Origin: Loktanella sp.
GTDB taxonomy: Bacteria; Pseudomonadota; Alphaproteobacteria; Rhodobacterales; Rhodobacteraceae
DNA length: 6,939 nucleotides
Reading direction: 5' to 3'
NCBI GenBank assembly: GCA_003551805.1
Contig: PUNR01000083.1
Location: 1 to 6,939, forward strand
Below the pieces are notes generated by a model. The model made no database searches, had not been told where the DNA came from, and saw only the letters and a list, made by a program, of their open reading frames with translations. Below are positions 1 to 5,123 of the stretch, piece after piece (the first letter of the stretch is position 1; the number at the start of each line of letters is the position of its first letter). The position numbers and the translations under genes were made by a program.

Positions 1-1
1 A

Positions 2-346
2 TTGCCGGTCTGCGAGGCGTTTATGATTTTGCTGGGTGATCTAGTTGAAATAACAACTGCTGACCTGCGCGCCGTTTTATCCTCAATGGCGACACAACCA
101 GAACACCTAGTATGGCGCGGCGCAACGCAGGACGGCAAGCCTGGCCATCCCGTGCTTTTTGACGCAAGTCTGCGGGGCGATTTTGCCAAGATCAAAGGCG
201 ACAGCGGCGGCGCCGGCATCATCAAAGCGCAGGCCAGTGCCACATACCTTGTTCCCCTGCCCGGTCAGCATGCACGCTGTGACCTTGATACGCCCGAGGA
301 CTGGGACGCATGGCGCGCAAAAACCGGTCAGGCCGACAAAAGATAG
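2..346 (+). CDS. MobA/MocA-like nucleotidyltransferase, C-terminal part (5' end outside window)
   Basis: This is the C-terminal 114 residues of a larger protein; the reading frame is open at the left edge, so the true start lies outside. The fragment fits the MobA-like NTP-transferase family, whose members transfer CMP or GMP to molybdopterin or activate other small molecules in the cytoplasm. Visible family landmarks are a hydrophobic strand followed by LLGDLVEIT (the GDMP region), then GHPVLFDASL with a downstream GD-GGAG segment, and the closing CDLDTPEDWDAW, typical of the C-terminus where these proteins end in 'D(I/L)DTPED'. The usual Met-Pro after GD is replaced by Leu-Val, which is odd for the family. 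The stop TAG lies inside the 3' end of the convergent Hint gene (19-bp overlap). A MocA-type cytidylyltransferase working with XdhC/CoxI-type accessory proteins is likely, but the substrate cannot be told from this fragment. Confidence 0.8.
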   Translation: MPVCEAFMILLGDLVEITTADLRAVLSSMATQPEHLVWRGATQDGKPGHPVLFDASLRGDFAKIKGDSGGAGIIKAQASATYLVPLPGQHARCDLDTPEDWDAWRAKTGQADKR

Positions 347-1164
347 TCAGATTGCATCGCTGATATCGTCTGCCGCGCTGTCGCATAGGTCGCGCGCCCA
401 GCTTGGGGTGCAAGCTGCGGAAAAATTGACAGCAGCTCAGCCCGTTGGGCCTGATCAATCCCGTGCATCGAATCGTCATTGGGCTGAAACGTTTCTGTCC
501 AAGCACCGTCTGACGAGACGATTTCGTGCCGATCACACATGAAATGGACATAAGTCACTTCGGCCAGAGGGACAAAATCGATTCCCGGCAAATGCGTCAT
601 GTTCTTGGCAGCAAGCAAACATTCGGTGCTGTCACCCGGCTGATCCGACATGCCGACCAAAAGCATCCGATGATTGGGCGAAACGATCATATCACGTTCA
701 GGGCTGTTCGGCCCCAAAGCACCGCGCCGGATCATCACAGGCCGCATATCAGGCGTGACCGGCTGATTGTGCAGCGTCATCTTTTTGCACCCTGCCCAAG
801 TGATCGTTTGGAACCCGTTGTCACGGGTCAGCACGCGATCGCCCTGGCGGAGTGTTTCTGCAGCGACTTCACCGTTTGGGGTAATGATTCGGGTTCCTGC
901 CGTGAAGCAGGGAATGATCCGCGCGATCTGTTCGAACGACAAAACCGTACCACCACGGTATTTGACCATCGTCGACTGCGGCTGTTTAGCACTGACCCTC
1001 ATGCGTTTTACATTATCGTGCGACAGGTCAAGCAGGTCATCCGCGGCCCAACTATCCACAGTCATTGCCCTGCTGCCGTTGCAGGCGGCTTTGCAATTTT
1101 GAGACTGATCCATGTTTTCACTGTTCCGGTCGGTTGGCGCAACATGCGCCGGGTTACACAACAT
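328..1164 (-). CDS. Stand-alone Hint-domain (Hedgehog/intein-like) protein
   Basis: A 278-residue protein with a Hint module of the kind common in Roseobacter-group genomes (Hint_2-like). Residues 1-85 are an unrecognised N-terminal region without a signal peptide or membrane segment. The Hint core starts at Cys86 in CFTAGTRIITPNGEV and continues through QGDRVLTRDNG (107-117), RPVMIRRGALG (141-151), SPNHRMLL (162-169, the block-B-like histidine) and YVHFMCDRHEIVSSDGAWTE (205-224). About 50 residues follow; they lack the C-terminal His-Asn plus Cys/Ser/Thr junction of a splicing intein, so splicing is not expected. Cys86 could support an N-S acyl shift and self-cleavage as in Hedgehog proteins, but this is inference and the biological role is unknown. 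The start is uncertain: Met1 at 1164 has a poor ribosome site, Met18 (1113) has GGAA about 10 bases upstream, and Met34 (1065) is also possible. All three keep the Hint core. It converges on the gene to its left with a 19-bp overlap. Confidence 0.85.
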   Translation of the reverse strand: MLCNPAHVAPTDRNSENMDQSQNCKAACNGSRAMTVDSWAADDLLDLSHDNVKRMRVSAKQPQSTMVKYRGGTVLSFEQIARIIPCFTAGTRIITPNGEVAAETLRQGDRVLTRDNGFQTITWAGCKKMTLHNQPVTPDMRPVMIRRGALGPNSPERDMIVSPNHRMLLVGMSDQPGDSTECLLAAKNMTHLPGIDFVPLAEVTYVHFMCDRHEIVSSDGAWTETFQPNDDSMHGIDQAQRAELLSIFPQLAPQAGRATYATARQTISAMQSDYLLSA

Positions 1165-1208
1165 CTGGGGAATCTGCCCAGTACACTTCCGCGAGAAACA
1201 GCCGTTGG

Positions 1209-1239
1209 CCTATGACGCCAAAGGCAATGCTATCATAGG
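1209..1239 (-). repeat. Inverted repeat in the Hint gene leader
   Basis: CCTATGA at 1209-1215 is matched by its exact reverse complement TCATAGG at 1233-1239, separated by 17 bases that contain a small nested GCC-AAA-GGC. In the - strand transcript predicted from the TATAAT at 1270-1275 this would fold into a 7-bp stem with a partly paired loop, about 45 bases upstream of the earliest possible start of the Hint gene. It could also be a protein-binding site. No run of T follows on either strand, so it is not a terminator. Confidence 0.4.
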
Positions 1240-1269
1240 TATCAACCTGCCATCTTTTGATAAAGCCTT

Positions 1270-1298
1270 ATTATACATAAAAGTGGCGTCATTATGAC
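1270..1298 (-). promoter_or_regulatory. Candidate promoter of the Hint gene with an overlapping palindrome
   Basis: On the - strand, 1275-1270 reads TATAAT, a perfect -10 hexamer, in an AT-rich pocket of an otherwise GC-rich window. The -35 position at a 17-bp spacing is poor, but it is covered by the perfect 11-base palindrome GTCATTATGAC (1288-1298), which could be an activator or repressor site. Transcription would start near 1263 and leave a leader of about 100 bases before the first possible Hint start, or 150 before Met18. No regulator can be named. Confidence 0.45.
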
Positions 1299-1320
1299 AT
1301 TCACACCAGAATGCCCGCCT

Positions 1321-1340
1321 TAAAACGGCCTTCTCGCCGT
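1321..1340 (-). terminator. Weak terminator-like hairpin downstream of tRNA-Leu
   Basis: On the - strand the sequence reads ACGGC-GAGAAG-GCCGT followed by TTTA: a 5-bp stem, a 6-base loop and only a short T run. It lies about 40 bases beyond the tRNA 3' end, after two T-rich stretches (positions 1352-1368 read as T runs on this strand). It may stop read-through from the tRNA into the Hint gene, which lies in the same direction. The short stem and T tract make it a weak candidate. Confidence 0.3.
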
Positions 1341-1377
1341 CAATAAAACTAAAAAATAAGATAAAAAAGGGAATGTT

Positions 1378-1463
1378 TGGTGCCGATGGAGGGACTCGAA
1401 CCCACACGATGTTACCACCGGGGGATTTTGAATCCCCTGCGTCTACCATTCCGCCACATCGGC
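1378..1463 (-). tRNA. tRNA-Leu (anticodon CAA)
   Basis: The - strand folds as a class II (long variable arm) tRNA of 86 bases including an encoded CCA end (1380-1378). The acceptor stem GCCGATG pairs fully with CATCGGC and the discriminator base is A, as expected for leucine. The D stem is GCG/CGC with loop GAATGGTAGA. The anticodon arm is GGGGA-TTCAAAA-TCCCC, giving CAA, which reads UUG. The variable arm CGGTG-GTAA-CATCG is a 5-bp stem. The T loop TTCGAGT is canonical, but the T stem GTGGG/CCCTC carries one U-U mismatch at its second pair. There is no intron, and the strand is shared with the Hint gene further on. Confidence 0.96.
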
Positions 1464-1473
1464 ACTGGACAGG

Positions 1474-1502
1474 TCTCTAATGCGGCCCGCAGGTGGCGTC
1501 AA
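1474..1502 (-). promoter_or_regulatory. Candidate promoter of tRNA-Leu
   Basis: On the - strand, TTGACG (1502-1497) matches the -35 consensus at five of six bases. It is separated by 17 bases from TAGAGA (1479-1474), a poor -10 hexamer. The -10 ends 10 bases before the tRNA 5' end, the spacing expected for a tRNA with a very short leader. The GC-rich spacer (GCGGGCCGC) resembles discriminator-rich stable-RNA promoters, but this is a suggestion only. Confidence 0.45.
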
Positions 1503-1518
1503 TCGGATTTGCACAGTC

Positions 1519-1547
1519 TTGACGCGACAGCGGCACCGTGGCCTAAC
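1519..1547 (+). promoter_or_regulatory. Weak candidate promoter for the yqaA-dsbB pair
   Basis: TTGACG (1519-1524) is a good -35 hexamer. After 17 bases comes CCTAAC (1542-1547), which matches the -10 consensus at only three positions. A start near 1554 would leave a short leader containing the ribosome site AAGGG at about 1561-1565. It is the only plausible promoter in the 109-bp gap between the tRNA and the gene. Confidence 0.3.
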
Positions 1548-1572
1548 CGCCACGACCTAAAAGGGCTTTGGC

Positions 1573-2151
1573 ATGTTACGCGCACTGTATGATTGGACAA
1601 TATCGCTGGCGCGCACGCCCTATGCGCTATGGGCGCTGGCAGCTGTCGCCTTTGTCGAATCGTCTTTTTTCCCGATCCCGCCGGACGTGCTGATGATCCC
1701 GATGATCATCGCGCGTCCGTCGCGCGCCTTTGTCATCGCAGGTGTGGCAACAATCGCATCGGTTCTGGGGGGATTGTTCGGATATTACATTGGCGCCGCA
1801 CTTTACGATTCGGTTGGTGTGCAGATTTTGCAATTTTACGGCAAAGAAGCGTATTTCGCCGATTTCGCCGTGACCTATAACACATGGGGTGCCTGGGCGG
1901 TGCTGGTCGCCGGTGTGACCCCGTTTCCGTTCAAGGTCATCACAATCGCGTCGGGCGTGACGCAATTGTCGCTGCCGGTGTTTATCGTCGCTGCCGTTAT
2001 CGCGCGCGCAATGCGATTCTTTCTGGTCGCGGCGCTGCTTTGGAAATTCGGTGAACCGATCCGCGATTTCATCGAACGCCGATTGGGGCTGATGTTCATC
2101 CTGTTCTGCGTCTTGTTGATCGGCGGATTTGCTGTTCTGGGGGTGCTATGA
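1573..2151 (+). CDS. YqaA/DedA-type (SNARE-associated, VTT domain) inner-membrane protein
   Basis: A 192-residue hydrophobic protein that fits the YqaA branch of the DedA/VTT family, a group of polytopic inner-membrane proteins linked to membrane lipid or small-solute handling; the exact substrate of this branch is not settled. Family features in order are ES-SFFPIPPD (residues 29-38), a re-entrant-loop-like motif with an embedded acidic residue, then GGLFGYYIG (66-74), GVTPFPFK (114-121) and ARAMRFF (144-150). Hydrophobic spans are near 16-33, 53-80, 105-125, 133-157 and 170-191. The start ATG has AAGGG seven bases upstream. The stop TGA overlaps the start of the next gene (ATGA), so translation of the two is probably coupled. 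Length is normal for the family (about 190-200). Confidence 0.88.
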   Translation: MLRALYDWTISLARTPYALWALAAVAFVESSFFPIPPDVLMIPMIIARPSRAFVIAGVATIASVLGGLFGYYIGAALYDSVGVQILQFYGKEAYFADFAVTYNTWGAWAVLVAGVTPFPFKVITIASGVTQLSLPVFIVAAVIARAMRFFLVAALLWKFGEPIRDFIERRLGLMFILFCVLLIGGFAVLGVL

Positions 2152-2621
2152 CGCGCAATATGTTGGTTTTGCTGGCCGGTGCGGGGTCATTTGCGCTGCT
2201 GGCGGGCGCGTATCTGTTTCAGGCTTTGGGCTATCCGCCTTGTGCGATGTGCCTGTGGCAACGCTGGCCGCATATGGCGGCGATCGTGATTGCGGCACTG
2301 GCGCTGCGCTTTGGCGGCCCTGCCTTGCCGATTCTGGGTGCCGCGGCAGCAGGCACGACAGGCGGTTTGGGCATTTACCATACCGGGGTCGAGCGTGGCT
2401 GGTGGCAAGGCCCAACCTCTTGTTCAGGCGGTAGTCTGGACGGATTGTCGGGCATGGACCTTCTGGCGATTGACGGTCCGCGTGTGGTGATGTGTGATCA
2501 GGTGACGTGGGAATTTCTGGCGCTGTCGATGGCAAGCTGGAACGCGGTTGCGTCTTTTGGCCTGATGGCGATCTGGATCAGCGCCGTGATGATAAAAGCA
2601 GGCTCGTCTCGGACCGCGTGA
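2148..2621 (+). CDS. dsbB: DsbB-family disulfide bond formation protein
   Basis: A 157-residue, four-helix inner-membrane protein of the DsbB family, which reoxidises the periplasmic thiol oxidase DsbA and passes electrons to quinone. The first periplasmic loop carries the redox pair CAMC (Cys32, Cys35) followed by LWQRWPH; the second loop carries Cys92 (TSCSGG) and Cys116 (MCDQVTW), so both cysteine pairs are present. The YHTGVERGWWQGP stretch (77-89) is typical of the family. Hydrophobic spans are about 5-27, 42-56, 58-77 and 123-149. The start is set by the 4-bp ATGA overlap with the upstream gene and a G-rich ribosome site just ahead. The 3' end lies inside the convergent Lrp gene (44-bp overlap). 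No DsbA gene is visible in the window. The family call is firm; the exact DsbA partner is unknown. Confidence 0.92.
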   Translation: MTRNMLVLLAGAGSFALLAGAYLFQALGYPPCAMCLWQRWPHMAAIVIAALALRFGGPALPILGAAAAGTTGGLGIYHTGVERGWWQGPTSCSGGSLDGLSGMDLLAIDGPRVVMCDQVTWEFLALSMASWNAVASFGLMAIWISAVMIKAGSSRTA

Positions 2622-2997
2622 CGCCTTCCATCCGGCGGATTGCGAACAGCGCCTGATCGAAATCTTCCAGCGTTTTGGTGCCGATTTCGGCGATCAGATC
2701 CCATGTGCCGTTGGTGGAATGGACCACGATTACTGCAGGCATTGCGGTCAGGCGTTTCATCACCTGTTCAGCGCCCCGACCTGCGATTTCCAGCATCATC
2801 AGCCCGCGCACCGCATCGGGCCTGATGTCGGACCGTGTAAGCACGGTGAACCCAGCAATCTCGCCCCCCGCGATCAAACGGTCGAGCCTGACGCGCGCAG
2901 TCGCCCGTGTCACGCCAATATCGGCGGCAAGATCCGACAGCGACGCGCGCGCATTTTTGCGCAAGGCGCGGATCAGAGCACTGTCCGTTTCGTCCAT
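2578..2997 (-). CDS. Lrp/AsnC-family transcriptional regulator
   Basis: A 139-residue regulator of the feast/famine family. Residues 2-10 (DETDSALIR) are the classic family opening. A winged helix-turn-helix covers about 18-45 (SLSDLAADIGVTRATARVRL), followed by a RAM ligand-binding and oligomerisation domain (about 65-137) with GTWDLIAEI (97-105) at the usual 'G-(Y/W)-D' position. Slightly shorter than Lrp (about 150-165) but complete. It is divergent from the arginase gene with 85 bp between the starts, which suggests it controls arginine or ornithine breakdown in response to an amino acid, and perhaps itself; this is inference from context. The ribosome site is weak (GGA nine bases ahead). 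Its 3' end overlaps the dsbB end by 44 bp, so the two are tail to tail without a separate terminator. Confidence 0.92.
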   Translation of the reverse strand: MDETDSALIRALRKNARASLSDLAADIGVTRATARVRLDRLIAGGEIAGFTVLTRSDIRPDAVRGLMMLEIAGRGAEQVMKRLTAMPAVIVVHSTNGTWDLIAEIGTKTLEDFDQALFAIRRMEGVTRSETSLLLSSRR

Positions 2998-3011
2998 TTG
3001 TACTGTCCAAA

Positions 3012-3024
3012 GCGATTAATTCGC
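3012..3024. promoter_or_regulatory. Candidate Lrp-type operator between the regulator and arginase genes
   Basis: GCGATTAATTCGC is a near-perfect 13-base palindrome (arms GCGA/TCGC, one mismatched pair, AT-rich centre). It sits 15 bp upstream of the regulator start and about 60 bp upstream of the arginase start. A palindrome with an AT-rich core at this place fits an operator for an Lrp/AsnC protein acting on both divergent genes. A direct repeat TTGCA-N4-TTGCA follows (3032-3045). No clear -35/-10 pair was found in this gap. Confidence 0.4.
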
Positions 3025-3082
3025 ACCCAGATTGCACAATTTGCAGGGTTCCGCCATCGGCGTTTCCGGCTAATCTGCCGCA

Positions 3083-4012
3083 ATGACACATAAACATTGC
3101 ATATTGATTGGCGCCCCCGTGGATTGTGGCAAACGCCGCCGGGGCTGTTTGATGGGGCCTGACGCCTATCGCACCGCAGGACTGGCCGAGGCGATAACCG
3201 CCCTTGGCCATAGTTGCACAGACTGGGGCAATCTTGCCCCCGCCACTGTAACGGTGGGCGAACCGCGTAACCCGCTGGTGTACAAACTGGCCGAAAATGT
3301 CGGCTGGACCAAAACGCTGGCAGAGGCTGCGCAAAAAGCCGCCCCCGATGGCTTTCCGATCTTCATGGGTGGCGATCACGCACTTGCAGCGGGGACCGTA
3401 TCGGGCATGGCGGCGCATGCGCAAAAGGTGGGGCGGCCCTTCTTTGCGCTTTGGCTTGATGCACATAGCGATATTCACACGCCCGACACGACTGACAGCG
3501 GCAATTTGCATGGCACGCCCGTGGGTTACGTGACGGGGCGCGACGGTTTCGATGATTTCCCGCCCCTGCCCGTCCGCGTCGATCCTGCCAATATCTGTAT
3601 GATCGGCCTGCGGTCGGTCGACGTGGCCGAACATGAAATTCTGGCCGATGGCGATGTCGAACTGGTCGATATGCGCCGCATTGACGAAGAAGGGATCAGC
3701 GCGCCATTGCAGGCATTTCTTGACCGCGTCGCCGCCGCAGGCGGGATGCTGCACGTCAGTCTGGACGTCGATTTTCTTGACCCGTCCGTCGCCCCTGCCG
3801 TCGGCACCACTGTGCCCGGTGGCGCGACCGTACGTGAAGGTCATCTGGTGATGGAAATGCTGTCGGATTCGGGGCTGGTGACATCGCTCGATCTGGTGGA
3901 ACTGAACCCCTATCTGGATGATCGCGGCAAAACTGCCAATCTGATGGTCGATCTAACCGCCTCACTTTTGGGCCGTCGCGTGTTCGACCGCCCCACCCGG
4001 AGCATGAAATGA
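3083..4012 (+). CDS. rocF: Arginase (L-arginine to L-ornithine and urea)
   Basis: A 309-residue cytoplasmic member of the ureohydrolase superfamily; the length matches bacterial and animal arginases. It hydrolyses arginine to ornithine and urea at a two-manganese centre. All expected metal ligands are present: His99 in MGGDH, Asp126, His128 and Asp130 in DAHSD, and Asp228 and Asp230 in SLDVDFLDP. His143 (NLHGTP) and Glu273 (DLVELNP) fill the substrate-side positions of arginases. The N-terminal ILIGAPVDCGKRRRGCLMGP is typical of arginase rather than agmatinase or formiminoglutamase. The start is the first ATG after an in-frame TAA at 3071; no clear Shine-Dalgarno precedes it. It overlaps the ornithine cyclodeaminase gene by 4 bp, which supplies the next step, and is divergent from an Lrp-type regulator. 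In Agrobacterium-type literature the name arcA is also used. Confidence 0.96.
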   Translation: MTHKHCILIGAPVDCGKRRRGCLMGPDAYRTAGLAEAITALGHSCTDWGNLAPATVTVGEPRNPLVYKLAENVGWTKTLAEAAQKAAPDGFPIFMGGDHALAAGTVSGMAAHAQKVGRPFFALWLDAHSDIHTPDTTDSGNLHGTPVGYVTGRDGFDDFPPLPVRVDPANICMIGLRSVDVAEHEILADGDVELVDMRRIDEEGISAPLQAFLDRVAAAGGMLHVSLDVDFLDPSVAPAVGTTVPGGATVREGHLVMEMLSDSGLVTSLDLVELNPYLDDRGKTANLMVDLTASLLGRRVFDRPTRSMK

Positions 4013-5055
4013 GCCTCAAAGCATCGCACCGCGCCATGGTGCCTTTTGTCAGCGTCGATAACATGATGCGGCTGGTCCATCATATCGGGATTGAGACCTT
4101 TATCGCCGATCTGGCGCAGGCAATCGAAGAAGATTTCGCCAAATGGGAACAATTCGATAAAACCCCGCGTGTCGGGTCACATTCCGATGTTGGTGTGATC
4201 GAATTGATGCCCACCTCTGATGGCGTGCTTTACGGCTTCAAATACGTCAATGGCCACCCCAAGAACATGGGTGAAGGGTTGCAGACTGTCACCGCCTTTG
4301 GCGTGCTGTCGGATGTCTATTCCGGTTATCCGAAGCTGTTCACTGAAATGACCTTACTGACGGCCCTGCGCACGGCGGCGATGTCGGCTGTGGCGACCAA
4401 ACATCTGGCTGCACCCGGTGCCCATACAATGGCCATGATCGGCAATGGCGCGCAGTCAGAGTTTCAGTGTCTGGCGGTCAAAGCGGTCTGTGGCGTGCAG
4501 ACCGTCAGGCTCTATGACATCGACCCTGCCGCGACCGCGAAATGCGCGCGCAATCTGGCGGGTTTGGGGCTGAACGTAGTGCAATGCGAAACGCCCGAGG
4601 AAGCCATCGAAGGCGCACAGATCATTACCACCGCCACCGCCGATAAGGACATGCAGACCATCCTGACCGACAACATGGTCGGTGCTGGCGTGCATATCAA
4701 CGCCATCGGCGGCGATTGCCCCGGCAAGACCGAACTACACCGCGATATCGTCGCACGGGCCAGCGTTTTCGTCGAATACCCCCCGCAAACGCGGATCGAA
4801 GGCGAAATTCAGCAAATGGACCCCGACCATCCCGTGACAGAGCTTTGGCAGGTCATCACCGGCCAGACCAAGGGGCGCAAATCCGCAGATGAAGTCACAT
4901 TATTCGACGGCGTCGGCTTCGCGATCGAGGATTTCAGTGCCCTGCGCTACGTCCACGACCGGATCAAGGACACACCCTATTACATCGATCTTGATTTGAT
5001 TGCTGATCCCGACGATCCCCGCGATCTGTTCGGGATGCTGAAACGGGCTAAATAG
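4009..5055 (+). CDS. ocd: Ornithine cyclodeaminase (L-ornithine to L-proline and ammonia)
   Basis: A 348-residue protein of the ornithine cyclodeaminase/mu-crystallin family, full length (about 350). The enzyme uses bound NAD+ to turn ornithine directly into proline with loss of ammonia. Visible landmarks are Arg54 (TPRVGSH), Glu65 (VIELMP), Lys78 with YVNGHPKN (79-86), Arg121 (ALRTAA), the dinucleotide-binding loop IGNGAQSEFQ (144-153) and the NAIGGDCPGKTEL segment (231-243) with Asp236. These line up, from memory, with the substrate-binding and catalytic residues of the Pseudomonas putida enzyme; the intact GGDCPGKTEL favours true ornithine cyclodeaminase over alanine-dehydrogenase or ketimine-reductase relatives. 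The start ATG overlaps the arginase stop (ATGA) and has GGAG six bases ahead, so the two are translationally coupled. The gene is also called arcB in rhizobial literature. Confidence 0.95.
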   Translation: MSLKASHRAMVPFVSVDNMMRLVHHIGIETFIADLAQAIEEDFAKWEQFDKTPRVGSHSDVGVIELMPTSDGVLYGFKYVNGHPKNMGEGLQTVTAFGVLSDVYSGYPKLFTEMTLLTALRTAAMSAVATKHLAAPGAHTMAMIGNGAQSEFQCLAVKAVCGVQTVRLYDIDPAATAKCARNLAGLGLNVVQCETPEEAIEGAQIITTATADKDMQTILTDNMVGAGVHINAIGGDCPGKTELHRDIVARASVFVEYPPQTRIEGEIQQMDPDHPVTELWQVITGQTKGRKSADEVTLFDGVGFAIEDFSALRYVHDRIKDTPYYIDLDLIADPDDPRDLFGMLKRAK

Positions 5056-5069
5056 GGCTGCGTTCTAAC

Positions 5070-5098
5070 TTGAACTGACGATCATGATCGGCTTTAAC
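5070..5098 (+). promoter_or_regulatory. Candidate promoter for the GT90-UXS pair, with a palindrome in the spacer
   Basis: TTGAAC (5070-5075) and TTTAAC (5093-5098) each match the sigma70 hexamers at four positions and are exactly 17 bp apart. The spacer contains the perfect 12-base palindrome CGATCATGATCG (5079-5090), a typical place for a repressor operator. This would separate transcription of the sugar genes from the arginine operon that ends at 5055. Confidence 0.4.
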
Positions 5099-5099
5099 G

Positions 5100-5116
5100 C
5101 ATTCTTTCAAAGAATG
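5100..5116. repeat. Perfect palindrome just upstream of the GT90 start
   Basis: CATTCTTTCAAAGAATG has 8-bp arms around a single C. It ends 7 bases before the GT90 start codon and falls at or just after the transcription start expected from the hexamers at 5070-5098. It may be an operator, or in RNA a small hairpin covering the weak ribosome site. With GTTTTCC following, it could also serve as a very weak terminator for the arginine operon, but the stem is AT-rich. Confidence 0.5.
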
Positions 5117-5123
5117 GTTTTCC

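Noticed and set aside
328..1164. Hint gene as an intein inserted in a host protein
   Set aside because: No host-protein halves flank the Hint core and the C-terminal splicing residues are missing; it is a free-standing gene.
526..1215. Open frame of 229 codons on the + strand opposite the Hint gene
   Set aside because: The other strand carries a clear Hint domain. This frame has low-complexity His/Arg-rich content and no recognisable domain.
1112..1297. Small + strand ORF of 61 codons spanning the Hint gene start
   Set aside because: No good ribosome site, overlaps the antisense Hint start, covers the putative promoter and inverted repeat, and resembles no known protein.
1210..1449. Small - strand ORF of 79 codons running through the tRNA
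   Set aside because: It is read through most of tRNA-Leu, which is a clear structural RNA gene.
1378..1463. tRNA-Leu as an integration site for a mobile element
   Set aside because: No integrase gene and no second copy of the tRNA 3' end was seen in the window; the flanks are ordinary genes.
2768..3844. Long open frame of 358 codons on the - strand, antisense to arginase
   Set aside because: It lies opposite the arginase gene, whose metal ligands are all intact, and partly over the Lrp gene in another frame. Its composition (rich in Arg, His, Cys) is that of a shadow frame in GC-rich DNA.
5100..5123. Palindrome as the main intrinsic terminator of the arginase operon
   Set aside because: The stem is AT-rich with a 1-3 base loop and only four T residues follow. 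It sits 7 bases ahead of a start codon, which suits an operator or leader hairpin better.
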